Positions 6,949 through 13,062 of a stretch of DNA of 43,816 nt are shown piece after piece. The DNA lies in the NCBI GenBank assembly GCA_900315255.1, contig OMYH01000009.1, forward strand, positions 1 to 43,816, read 5' to 3'. Both the position numbers and the translations under genes were made by a program. The stretch's first letter is position 1. Each line of letters begins with the position of its first letter. The notes under the pieces are model-generated. The model was not told the DNA's origin, did not search any database, and saw only the letters and a list, made by a program, of their open reading frames with translations. Source of the DNA: an uncultured Eubacteriales bacterium (lineage in GTDB: Bacteria > Bacillota > Clostridia > Oscillospirales > Acutalibacteraceae).

Positions 6949-7476
6949 ATGGCAGGATTAAAATGCAGTCACTGCGGCGAAGGCATACGATATCATGATA
7001 TGCCGAACGGAATTGAACATACTGTCTTTACCATGAAAAATTGGGGAAAGATTGTTTCAACCGTATATGATCCTAATAATGAGCGTATGCACGAAGAATG
7101 GAACACACCCGGTCCTTACCTGTACAGAGCTGATACGATATGGGAGGACTTTGAGAACGATTATTTTGTAGCCTGGGTATGCCCTCATTGCGAAACAATA
7201 GCTGTATTTGATAACAGCGGACTTCATGTCAGGGCGGTATATACTCCGATCGACGATAAAACTCCGGTTGACATAAACGCTGAAAAGTATGTTGTATTCT
7301 CAGATTATGTCTGGGAAGAAATATCGGAATCTTCGATACCCGTATCCGAGATACCAGACAAGTTTAAAGCATCATACTATGCAATAGCGAACAGCGATTA
7401 TGTGTGGCTTTTTAATTCTCAGATAGAATCGGATTGTTCCAAGGTGTGTAAGCGGATAGCTATTGCAGCAGAGTAA
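6949..7476 (+). CDS. zinc-ribbon protein, candidate immunity partner
   Basis: A 175-residue acidic protein with two cysteine knuckles, C-S-H-C at residues 6-9 and C-P-H-C near residues 78-81, separated by an aromatic-rich stretch. They could form one zinc ribbon. No membrane segment or signal peptide is seen. The ATG follows GGAGG with ideal spacing and lies 11 bases after the toxin-like gene, so the pair is surely co-transcribed. Acidic charge and tight coupling to a basic nuclease-like protein suggest an immunity role, but no immunity family was recognised by sequence. Confidence 0.5.
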   Translation: MAGLKCSHCGEGIRYHDMPNGIEHTVFTMKNWGKIVSTVYDPNNERMHEEWNTPGPYLYRADTIWEDFENDYFVAWVCPHCETIAVFDNSGLHVRAVYTPIDDKTPVDINAEKYVVFSDYVWEEISESSIPVSEIPDKFKASYYAIANSDYVWLFNSQIESDCSKVCKRIAIAAE

Positions 7477-7493
7477 ATAACGTGGTGTCAGTC

Positions 7494-7517
7494 CCTCGCC
7501 CCACTTTCGGGGTGAGG
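7494..7517. repeat. GC-rich hairpin after the toxin/immunity pair
   Basis: CCTCGCCCC and GGGGTGAGG form a nine-base stem with one G-T pair around ACTTTC, 17 bases after the immunity-like gene. No T-run follows, so it may protect the mRNA 3' end or be a weak terminator. Confidence 0.4.
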
Positions 7518-7548
7518 CGGCTGTACTGTTTCAAAAGGAGGAAGATAC

Positions 7549-7702
7549 ATGAACCTGTCACAAAAAAAGCGGCAGCGTATGCTTGAATTTTTTAGCATAG
7601 CTTCATGAGGAACACAAAGATGATGACAGTACGCTAACTGCTAATGGAGAGAGCGAAAAGAATTCAGCGGATCGACCGCAGGAAATGCAAACGGCACTGT
7701 AG
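7549..7702 (+). pseudogene. N-terminal remnant resembling a type III DNA methyltransferase
   Basis: A perfect AAAGGAGG site leads to an ATG at 7549 and the peptide MNLSQKKRQRMLEF. The frame stops at 7606-7608, but one base over it continues EEHKDDDSTL. Openings of the form KKRQRMLEFLE...DDES are, from memory, typical of type III Mod adenine methyltransferases of gut Firmicutes. The rest of the gene, including the DPPY region, is absent. The strong RBS suggests a recently broken gene. The family call is tentative. Confidence 0.35.
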
Positions 7703-7851
7703 CAGGGTGCGTATTCGTTGAAAACGGCGTCGGCGGAGCTGACGGTATCAGCTGTTTAGGCAGTGCAGAGCCTATAAGCCACAGAGAAATGATGCAGCTT
7801 TCGGGTATTTCGGAATGGTTCAAAAAGCTCCCCGTTACTTTCATCGTATAA
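7645..7851 (+). pseudogene. unidentified coding remnant without a start
   Basis: An open frame with GC-rich codons runs from just after a TAA at 7642 to a TAA at 7849. It reads ANGTVAGCVFVENGVGGADG, then AEPISHREMMQL and WFKKLPVTFIV, but it has no usable start and no family that I recognise. It overlaps the methyltransferase-like scrap in another frame, so it probably marks another recombination junction near 7650-7690. From 7852 to 8082 I see only AT-rich sequence with no gene. Confidence 0.3.
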
Positions 7852-8082
7852 GATAATGCCGTCACTGTTAAAATTGTAGAATTCAGCAGCTCTCTTTATG
7901 CCCCACAAAACTGCACCTATAATAGATCATTGCAATTAAGGTGCGGTATTACATTAATAATCGATGTACCGTAAAAATATTGTTTACAGCCCGAATAATA
8001 ACGAGTATAATAAAAGTATATTTATCTTTTATAAAGCCAATATCACATATTTAATCTTTTTTGCAATTAAAAGGAGGCGTAA

Positions 8083-8724
8083 ATGATGTTTGATATACCT
8101 GATCCAACCACAATTCACCCTATTCCCGGGTACGAAAACGAAATATACATAAAACCCACGGTTACAAAACCGAATATCACAGTCGGAGATTTCACATATA
8201 TAGCTGACAAAGAATTTGATAGTCACGTTACTCACCATTATGATTTCATCGGAGATAAGCTTATTATAGGTAAATTCTGTCAAATAGCCGCAGGGGTGGA
8301 GTTCGTTATGAACGGTGCAAATCATCAGATGAATGCCGTTTCTACATATCCGTTTTACACGCTGTCAGGCTGGAATATGTTGCCCCCAAAGCCGGAAGAT
8401 ATGCCTTTTAAAGGTGATACTGTGATAGGAAACGACGTCTGGATAGGACAGAATGCCGTTATACTGCCCGGAGTGCATATCGGCGACGGTGCAATCGTTG
8501 GCTCGAACAGCATTGTGGGAAGCGATGTCAAGCCGTATACTATAGTTGTCGGGAACCCTGCAAGAGAAATTCGTAAGCGGTTTGATAACGAAATGATCGG
8601 ACTCCTGCTTGAATTTAAATGGTGGGATAAGAGTATTGATGAAATTAATTCTCTGATACCAATGCTTACTGACAGCGATATTACTAAAGTAAAGAAAATG
8701 ATCAAAAACATGATAAAGGAGTGA
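8083..8724 (+). CDS. Vat-like hexapeptide-repeat acetyltransferase
   Basis: The 213-residue product belongs to the left-handed beta-helix xenobiotic acetyltransferases (Vat/CatB group), which move acetyl from acetyl-CoA to hydroxyls on antibiotics such as streptogramins or chloramphenicol. The catalytic histidine sits in MNGANHQM (His81), followed by the loop YPFYTLSGW, and hexapeptide repeats (VIGNDVWIGQNAVILPGVHIGDGAIVG region) fill residues about 105-145. W-W-D-K near residue 186 is also typical. The start uses AAGGAGG; the ATG at 8086 is equally possible. Close relatives are often of unknown substrate, so resistance is possible but unproven. It is the first gene of a tight three-gene cluster. 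Confidence 0.8.
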   Translation: MMFDIPDPTTIHPIPGYENEIYIKPTVTKPNITVGDFTYIADKEFDSHVTHHYDFIGDKLIIGKFCQIAAGVEFVMNGANHQMNAVSTYPFYTLSGWNMLPPKPEDMPFKGDTVIGNDVWIGQNAVILPGVHIGDGAIVGSNSIVGSDVKPYTIVVGNPAREIRKRFDNEMIGLLLEFKWWDKSIDEINSLIPMLTDSDITKVKKMIKNMIKE

Positions 8725-8731
8725 TATTATA

Positions 8732-9193
8732 ATGTGCCTCATCTGCGAGCGTATAGAGATGATCAAAAACGGAGAGAATCCGTATTTTGTTAAAGAACTC
8801 AAAACAGGATATGTCGTAATAGGCGACAATCAGCATTTTTACGGGTACACACTGTTCCTCTACAAAAATCACAAATACACAGAGCTATATCAAATAAATA
8901 TGAACGAACGTCTGGAATTCATGAAAGAAATGACTATTGCTGCGCAGGCAGCAGCAAACGCTTTCGGCTGCGACAAAATGAATTACGAACTGCTCGGCAT
9001 GGGGGACACGCACCTTCATTGGCACTTATACCCTCGCCGTGACGGAGATATCGGCAATTACGGCAATCACGGCAGAGGTCCTGTGTGGTGGTATCCCATG
9101 GAGAAGATGTATGCAGACGATAACTGCCCTAAAAGAGAGGAATTAGAGCATATGAAAGATAAACTGAATTCCGAACTGGAGAAACTCCTATGA
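8732..9193 (+). CDS. HIT-family nucleotide hydrolase
   Basis: A 153-residue histidine-triad protein. The signature H-L-H-W-H-L-Y lies at residues 94-100 and is followed by P-R. The N-terminal C-L-I-C knuckle could hold zinc, as in some Hint-type proteins. HIT enzymes cleave nucleoside phosphoramidates or dinucleoside polyphosphates such as Ap4A. The Trp between the histidines and the HGRGPVWWYP insert are seen in a clostridial subgroup whose substrate is not known. It starts 7 bases after the acetyltransferase stop, and its own stop overlaps the glycosylase start (ATGA), so the three genes form an operon. Confidence 0.85.
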   Translation: MCLICERIEMIKNGENPYFVKELKTGYVVIGDNQHFYGYTLFLYKNHKYTELYQINMNERLEFMKEMTIAAQAAANAFGCDKMNYELLGMGDTHLHWHLYPRRDGDIGNYGNHGRGPVWWYPMEKMYADDNCPKREELEHMKDKLNSELEKLL

Positions 9194-9687
9194 GGTTAAA
9201 ACATGAATTTTCACCTGTATATAACAGCGATTCAACTGTGCTTATCCTCGGCAGCTTTCCGTCGGTAAAATCTCGTGAACAGAGTTTTTATTACGGGCAT
9301 CCTCAGAATCGCTTCTGGAGGGTGCTTGCCCGTATTTGCAGCCGGGATATTCCGATAACTACAGATGAGAAAAAGTCACTTTGCTTATCCAACGGTATCG
9401 CCTTGTGGGATGTTATAGAATCATGTGAAATCGAAGGATCGAGCGACAGCAGCATAAGAAGCGCAAAGGTAAACGACCTTAGCGTAATACTCGATAACTG
9501 TGACATAAAACAGATATTTGTAAACGGAGGCACTGCGTACAAGCTGTTTGTAAAATATCAGCAAAAGGCAACGGGCAGAACAGCGGTAAAGCTGCCCTCC
9601 ACAAGTCCTGCCAATGCGTCATGGAGCATCGAACGATTGTACAATGAATGGAGGATTATTGAAGATTACATACGAAACGGTAGGTGA
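9190..9687 (+). CDS. hypoxanthine-DNA glycosylase (UDG superfamily)
   Basis: The 165-residue enzyme matches the family 6 uracil-DNA-glycosylase superfamily, called DNA-deoxyinosine or hypoxanthine-DNA glycosylase, which removes deaminated adenine. Motif 1 is L-G-S-F-P-S (residues 20-25), followed by the signature Y-Y-G-H-P-Q-N-R-F-W, where Asn40 is the expected catalytic residue. Motif 2 is L-P-S-T-S-P-A-N-A near residues 136-144. Length is normal. The ATG overlaps the HIT gene stop, indicating translational coupling. The pairing with a nucleotide hydrolase suggests a small nucleotide/DNA-damage unit, which is inference. Confidence 0.85.
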   Translation: MRLKHEFSPVYNSDSTVLILGSFPSVKSREQSFYYGHPQNRFWRVLARICSRDIPITTDEKKSLCLSNGIALWDVIESCEIEGSSDSSIRSAKVNDLSVILDNCDIKQIFVNGGTAYKLFVKYQQKATGRTAVKLPSTSPANASWSIERLYNEWRIIEDYIRNGR

Positions 9688-9691
9688 ATAT

Positions 9692-9778
9692 ATGAGCATA
9701 GGTATGAAACGAGGAACGGTATATCTCGAAAGCCACTGCTCTGAATGGGAAACAGCAGAAGCAGAGAGATACGGCTGA
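9692..9778 (+). pseudogene. N-terminal fragment of a GrpB-family gene
   Basis: The ATG at 9692 follows AGGTGAAT and reads SIGMKRGTVYLESHCSEWE, which matches the opening of GrpB/UPF0157 nucleotidyltransferase-like proteins (the usual next block contains IQHVGSTS). Here the frame changes after WETAEAE and stops at 9776-9778. The continuing sequence in another frame is LarC-like, so this is one side of a fusion junction around 9760-9770. Confidence 0.5.
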
Positions 9779-10011
9779 AAAACGGAAAATTATTTTCTGT
9801 TCCTGCTCCTGCGGTAAAATACCTGCTGCGTGATCTTCCGCATTATAAAGGTAATGTAAACACAGAACTTTGCACACCGACAGGAGCGGCGCTGATACGA
9901 TATTTTGCAGAGGATTTCCGTAATGTAACAATATCAGACAGTGAAAAATGCGGCTATGGCTTTGGTTCAGTTATTGCAGCAGAGAACGATTATGTTTGTG
10001 TATACAAGTAA
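9764..10011 (+). pseudogene. C-terminal fragment of a LarC-type nickel insertion gene
   Basis: The frame that reaches a TAA at 10009-10011 reads LFSVPAPAVKYLLRDLP, then NTELCTPTGAALIRYFAEDF, then KCGYGFGS. VPAPA, C-T-P-T-G-A-A-L and the GYG block are successive landmarks of LarC (DUF111), which inserts nickel into the pincer cofactor of lactate racemase. Only about 80 of some 400 residues are present, and both ends are abnormal. A nominal ATG at 9745 lies inside the GrpB scrap in another frame and is probably not used. Confidence 0.55.
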
Positions 10012-10043
10012 TAGATTTTTAAGATATTAACTTCTAAAAAATA

Positions 10044-10082
10044 AGACACAGTTTACGGTTAAAGTAAGCTGTGTCTTTTTTT
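10044..10082 (+). terminator. intrinsic terminator closing the accessory block
   Basis: GACACAGTTTAC (10044-10055) pairs with GTAAGCTGTGTC (10064-10075) over twelve positions with one G-T, followed by a T7 run. It ends transcription from the acetyltransferase operon side. Confidence 0.85.
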
Positions 10083-10192
10083 ATCGATTAATCTCCCGTT
10101 GGGCATTAATAACATCATATTATGCTAACCTCTTTTGCCTGACGATAACTTTCTATATTTTTTATATCATAATGTTTTGAATTTACAAAAAC

Positions 10193-10220
10193 GGCTATGC
10201 AGGAAAACTTCTGCATAGCC
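10193..10220 (-). terminator. terminator of the lipoprotein gene
   Basis: GGCTATGCAG and CTGCATAGCC pair perfectly over ten bases. Read on the minus strand, the stem follows the lipoprotein stop by 11 bases and is followed by GTTTTTG. Confidence 0.8.
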
Positions 10221-10231
10221 ATATCAGTATC

Positions 10232-10867
10232 TTATTCCTTTACAATAAAGATAGCCTTATCCTGAGTCCACCAACTCATCTCATATTCGATTTCTATTTT
10301 CTCAGCATTTTCGGGAATCTCGAACCAGATATATCCCTCGTTTTTACGTCCCGGAGATATACTGTCACTTGACAGTATATTATCACCATAAAAAGATTCC
10401 TTAACTACAGAATTATCTGCGTAACATTTAAAATCATATGAACTCGTAATCAAGTCCGAGTCACCTGTATTTTCAATAATAAAGTATGCGCCGATTATTT
10501 TTTCTCCATCTTTCGGCTGCATAAACTCATTGTCCGAGGTGTAATCGTCTACACTTTTGAACGTTACAGTTGCCTTTCCGGTATCAACTACATCACCTAC
10601 ATGGAAAACATTGTTTGTCTCCTCAGGTGTTGATTCTTCTTGTGATGTCGCTTCTTCAGATGCGTCTGCTTGGGATTCGGCTGTGGTATTGTCACCTTCG
10701 GAAGCTGCTGCCGATTCACTTTCGCTATTTACAACAGAAGATTCAATCTGCGAAACGATCTTTGGCTCATTATTTCCGGAACTTCCACCTGTACATCCTG
10801 TTAAAGCCATAGTAGAAACAAGCGCCGCCATAACTATAGCTATCAATTTTTTTCTGCTTTTTTGCAT
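10232..10867 (-). CDS. secreted lipoprotein with DUF4352 domain
   Basis: A 211-residue lipoprotein. The signal peptide (KKLIAIVMAALVSTM) ends in the lipobox A-L-T-G-C, so Cys25 would be lipidated and anchored to the outer face of the membrane. Residues about 26-85 are a low-complexity Ser/Glu/Ala linker. Residues about 87-211 form an immunoglobulin-like DUF4352 domain (FHVGDVVDTGKATVTFKSV, then AYFIIENTGDSD). Ligand unknown. The ATG follows GAGGTG. Its promoter carries two palindromic operators, and the divergent gene encodes a small Xre regulator, so control by that regulator is likely. Confidence 0.85.
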   Translation of the reverse strand: MQKSRKKLIAIVMAALVSTMALTGCTGGSSGNNEPKIVSQIESSVVNSESESAAASEGDNTTAESQADASEEATSQEESTPEETNNVFHVGDVVDTGKATVTFKSVDDYTSDNEFMQPKDGEKIIGAYFIIENTGDSDLITSSYDFKCYADNSVVKESFYGDNILSSDSISPGRKNEGYIWFEIPENAEKIEIEYEMSWWTQDKAIFIVKE

Positions 10868-10919
10868 ATGATCACCTCTTGATAAATATATACATATTCA
10901 TTTTACATGAATACTTTTT

Positions 10920-10935
10920 GCATTCAAACAAATGC
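10920..10935. promoter_or_regulatory. operator copy 2, GCATT-N6-AATGC
   Basis: GCATTCAAACAAATGC lies just downstream of the expected start of the lipoprotein transcript, around +3 to +18. It differs from copy 1 in one base and starts exactly 31 bp from it, which is three helical turns. Confidence 0.6.
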
Positions 10936-10944
10936 TTTTATTAT

Positions 10945-10973
10945 ATTTTAGCATTCAAACGAATGCTTGTCAA
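10945..10973 (-). promoter_or_regulatory. lipoprotein promoter with operator copy 1 as its spacer
   Basis: On the minus strand TTGACA (10973-10968) and TAAAAT (10950-10945) are 17 bases apart. The spacer is A plus the palindrome GCATTCGTTTGAATGC (10951-10966). A repressor bound there would directly block RNA polymerase. Confidence 0.75.
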
Positions 10974-10994
10974 GGGTTTTGGTAAAAATATAGT
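10967..10994 (+). promoter_or_regulatory. candidate promoter of the divergent Xre gene
   Basis: TTGTCA (10967-10972), 16 bases, TATAGT (10989-10994). Its -35 box nearly coincides with the -35 box of the lipoprotein promoter on the other strand, so both promoters abut operator copy 1. Confidence 0.5.
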
Positions 10995-11049
10995 AAAATT
11001 TAAATAGGGGAGAGATCTCTGACTATTTACGAAATAAGAAGGTGAAATA

Positions 11050-11262
11050 ATGTATTTACGGCGGCTCAGAGACTTGCGCGAAGATCATGACTTGAAACAA
11101 GAATATGTTGCGAGGGTACTTAAAATCACACGTCAGCAATATCAGCTGTATGAAAGCGGCAAACGCAGCTTGCCTATAGAGAAGCTTATCGAGCTTTGCA
11201 AGCTTTATAATGTTACGTCTGATTACATTCTTGAGCTTACCGATAATACTAAGAATATATAA
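11050..11262 (+). CDS. small Xre-family transcription regulator
   Basis: A 70-residue protein that is almost only a helix-turn-helix domain: L-R-D-L-R-E-D-H-D-L-K-Q-E-Y-V-A-R-V-L as helices 1-2, ITRQQYQLYESGKR as the recognition part, then LIELCKLYNVTSDYILEL. There is no ligand or dimerisation extension. The ATG follows AAGGTG. It is divergent from the lipoprotein gene, and two palindromes lie between them, so it probably represses that gene and itself. Target binding is inferred from the layout. Confidence 0.8.
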   Translation: MYLRRLRDLREDHDLKQEYVARVLKITRQQYQLYESGKRSLPIEKLIELCKLYNVTSDYILELTDNTKNI

Positions 11263-11377
11263 TTCTACTTTTAATTTACTTTTTCAAATATATTTCCACC
11301 ATACTGATACTATGATAACATATAATAGAATCAAAGTCAACTATAAATTCAAAAAGTATCTTCTCAGGAGATTTATT

Positions 11378-11746
11378 ATGGAATACGCTTACGATTTTGG
11401 CAATACTCTCAAAGCACTTCGCCAAAAAAAGAACATGACGCAAACCGAACTCGGCGATAAACTCGGAATTTCAAAAGCCGCCGTCAGTAAATATGAGCTT
11501 GGCGTTGCAACACCTCCGCTTGATATTCTCCGCACGCTTACGTCTGTTCTTAATGTATCTCTCGACTATCTCTGCGGCACTGAACAGCGGGAAAAGATCT
11601 CGGTTTATAACCTCACCCAACAACAGATAGACATGATGACCCGCCTTGCGGATATTTTCAGAGAACATAATTATAGTAACAATAATCAGATCATGCAAAA
11701 CGAATATGAAATACTGGGCGAGATCGTTTCGGAACTCCACAAATAA
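11378..11746 (+). CDS. Xre-family transcription regulator
   Basis: A 122-residue protein with an N-terminal helix-turn-helix (residues about 8-62: LKALRQKKNMTQTELGDKLG, then SKAAVSKYELG, then LDILRTLTSVLNVSLDYLCG) and a C-terminal helical part beginning LTQQQIDMMTRLADIF, probably for dimerisation. The ATG at 11378 is chosen because CAGGAG precedes it; the open frame back to 11210 overlaps the first Xre gene. The two Xre genes are 115 bases apart on the same strand. The intervening AT-rich gap may carry a separate promoter. Targets unknown. Confidence 0.8.
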   Translation: MEYAYDFGNTLKALRQKKNMTQTELGDKLGISKAAVSKYELGVATPPLDILRTLTSVLNVSLDYLCGTEQREKISVYNLTQQQIDMMTRLADIFREHNYSNNNQIMQNEYEILGEIVSELHK

Positions 11747-11752
11747 TATTAT

Positions 11753-11788
11753 CCCTATCGTAATTTATAGCTGCGATAGGGATTTTTT
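11753..11788. terminator. terminator between the Xre gene and the HAD gene
   Basis: CCCTATCG (11753-11760) pairs with CGATAGGG (11774-11781), followed by T7. It ends the plus-strand Xre transcript and touches the 3' end of the convergent HAD gene. Confidence 0.8.
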
Positions 11789-12444
11789 TATTCCATATTT
11801 TTTATCAAGTCTATAACATCATTGAGAGATTTTGCATGGTAATTGATATACGGATTGATCTCATCTTCGACCTCTCTGCCGTCGGGTACGCATACTGTAA
11901 TGCAACCTGCGCTGTATGCCGACTTTACTCCGTTAGGAGAATCTTCAAGAGCCAGGCACTCGCACGGGTCAAGCTGAAGCTGCTTGCAGGCATACAGATA
12001 TACATCAGGATAAGGCTTTCCGTGCTCCAAATTTGAGGCACAGATTATATTGTCAAAATGCTCTCCTATTTCTGCAAGCTTCAGATGATAATTTGCCCTC
12101 TCGAAATTCGTAGCTGTTGCAATGGCTGTTTTATATCCGTTCTCTTTCAGATAAATTGCCAGCTCTTTCGCGCCTGATTTTGCTTTTACGCCGTTCTGTT
12201 CAATATATTCATTCATCATCTCTATTCTGATTTCTTTGACTTTCTGATAACTGAAATTTTTGCCGAACCATTCCGCCAATAGTTTTTTTGCGAGGTTTTT
12301 GTCAAGGCTTCTGAGCTGCAAAGCCTGTTCCCTTGTCATCGTATATCCGCATTTTTTTGCGGATTCCCGCCAAAATCTTTGATAAAGCTTTTCGGTATCT
12401 ATCAGAAGTCCGTCCAGATCAAAAATAACTCCTCTTATTTTCAT
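11788..12444 (-). CDS. HAD-superfamily phosphatase (beta-phosphoglucomutase-like)
   Basis: The 218-residue product has the HAD motifs in order: motif I D-L-D-G-L near the N-terminus (nucleophile Asp), motif II T-A-T near the middle (IATATNF), the lysine in HGKPYPD, and motif IV L-E-D-S-P-N-G. A helical cap follows motif I, placing it with subfamily I sugar-phosphate phosphatases or phosphomutases. Substrate cannot be told. I chose the start at 12444 (MKIRGVIFD) because AAGGAG precedes it; ten further codons upstream are likely untranslated. Confidence 0.85.
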   Translation of the reverse strand: MKIRGVIFDLDGLLIDTEKLYQRFWRESAKKCGYTMTREQALQLRSLDKNLAKKLLAEWFGKNFSYQKVKEIRIEMMNEYIEQNGVKAKSGAKELAIYLKENGYKTAIATATNFERANYHLKLAEIGEHFDNIICASNLEHGKPYPDVYLYACKQLQLDPCECLALEDSPNGVKSAYSAGCITVCVPDGREVEDEINPYINYHAKSLNDVIDLIKNME

Positions 12445-12513
12445 AAGTATTCTCCTTAGAATTTTTATCAACATACTTTTGAAACAATGTTGATAAGTGT
12501 TTAAGATAAAATT

Positions 12514-13005
12514 TTATAATTCAATATAATGCGGTATAATATCCTCAAATTGCCCGTTGTCAAGTTTGAATCCTTTGGGTATAACTCCAAGCTGTGTAAA
12601 ACCCAGTTTTTTGTATAATCTCAATGCCCTTTCATTTGTTGCCACCACGGCATTAAACTGAAGAATTTTAAATCCAATATCTCCTGCCCGTTTTATGCAA
12701 TCCTTTACCAATATCTCTCCGATATGCTTTCCACGCATTCTGCTGTCAACAGCATAGCTTGCGTTGCAGATATGTCCGCACCTGCCGACATTATTAGGGT
12801 GAAGAATATACATACCGACAGCGTCTCCCGTTTCATCATCAAAAGCCACACCTGTATATGACTGACTTTCAAAGAATTTCACTCCGCTGTCATGGTCAAG
12901 CATATCCGTCTGAGGAAATGCTTGACCTTCTTTAACCACTTCATTCCATATTCTTATAGCTTCATCTGCATTTTCAGATGAAAATTCGCTTACTGTAATA
13001 CTCAT
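12514..13005 (-). CDS. GNAT-family N-acetyltransferase
   Basis: A 163-residue GNAT protein. The acetyl-CoA loop appears as SRMRGKHIGEILVKD (R/Q-x-x-G-x-G/A type), preceded by the strand GMYILHPN and followed by LQFNAVVATNERALRLYKKLGF, the usual last part of the fold. Substrate unknown. The ATG at 13005 (MSITV) is preferred to the GTG nine bases upstream because AGGTG is then well placed. It lies between gyrA and the HAD gene on the same strand and may receive read-through from gyrA. Confidence 0.85.
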   Translation of the reverse strand: MSITVSEFSSENADEAIRIWNEVVKEGQAFPQTDMLDHDSGVKFFESQSYTGVAFDDETGDAVGMYILHPNNVGRCGHICNASYAVDSRMRGKHIGEILVKDCIKRAGDIGFKILQFNAVVATNERALRLYKKLGFTQLGVIPKGFKLDNGQFEDIIPHYIEL

Positions 13006-13022
13006 ATTATTCACCTATATTC

Positions 13023-13053
13023 ATACAGCGTGCAAGAGTGATTCTTACACGCT
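13023..13053. terminator. hairpin after gyrA
   Basis: ACAGCGTG (13024-13031) pairs with CACGCTGT (13048-13055 region) below gyrA on the minus strand. No T-run follows, so termination may be partial and the GNAT gene could be co-transcribed. Confidence 0.45.
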
Positions 13054-13062
13054 GTTAATTGG

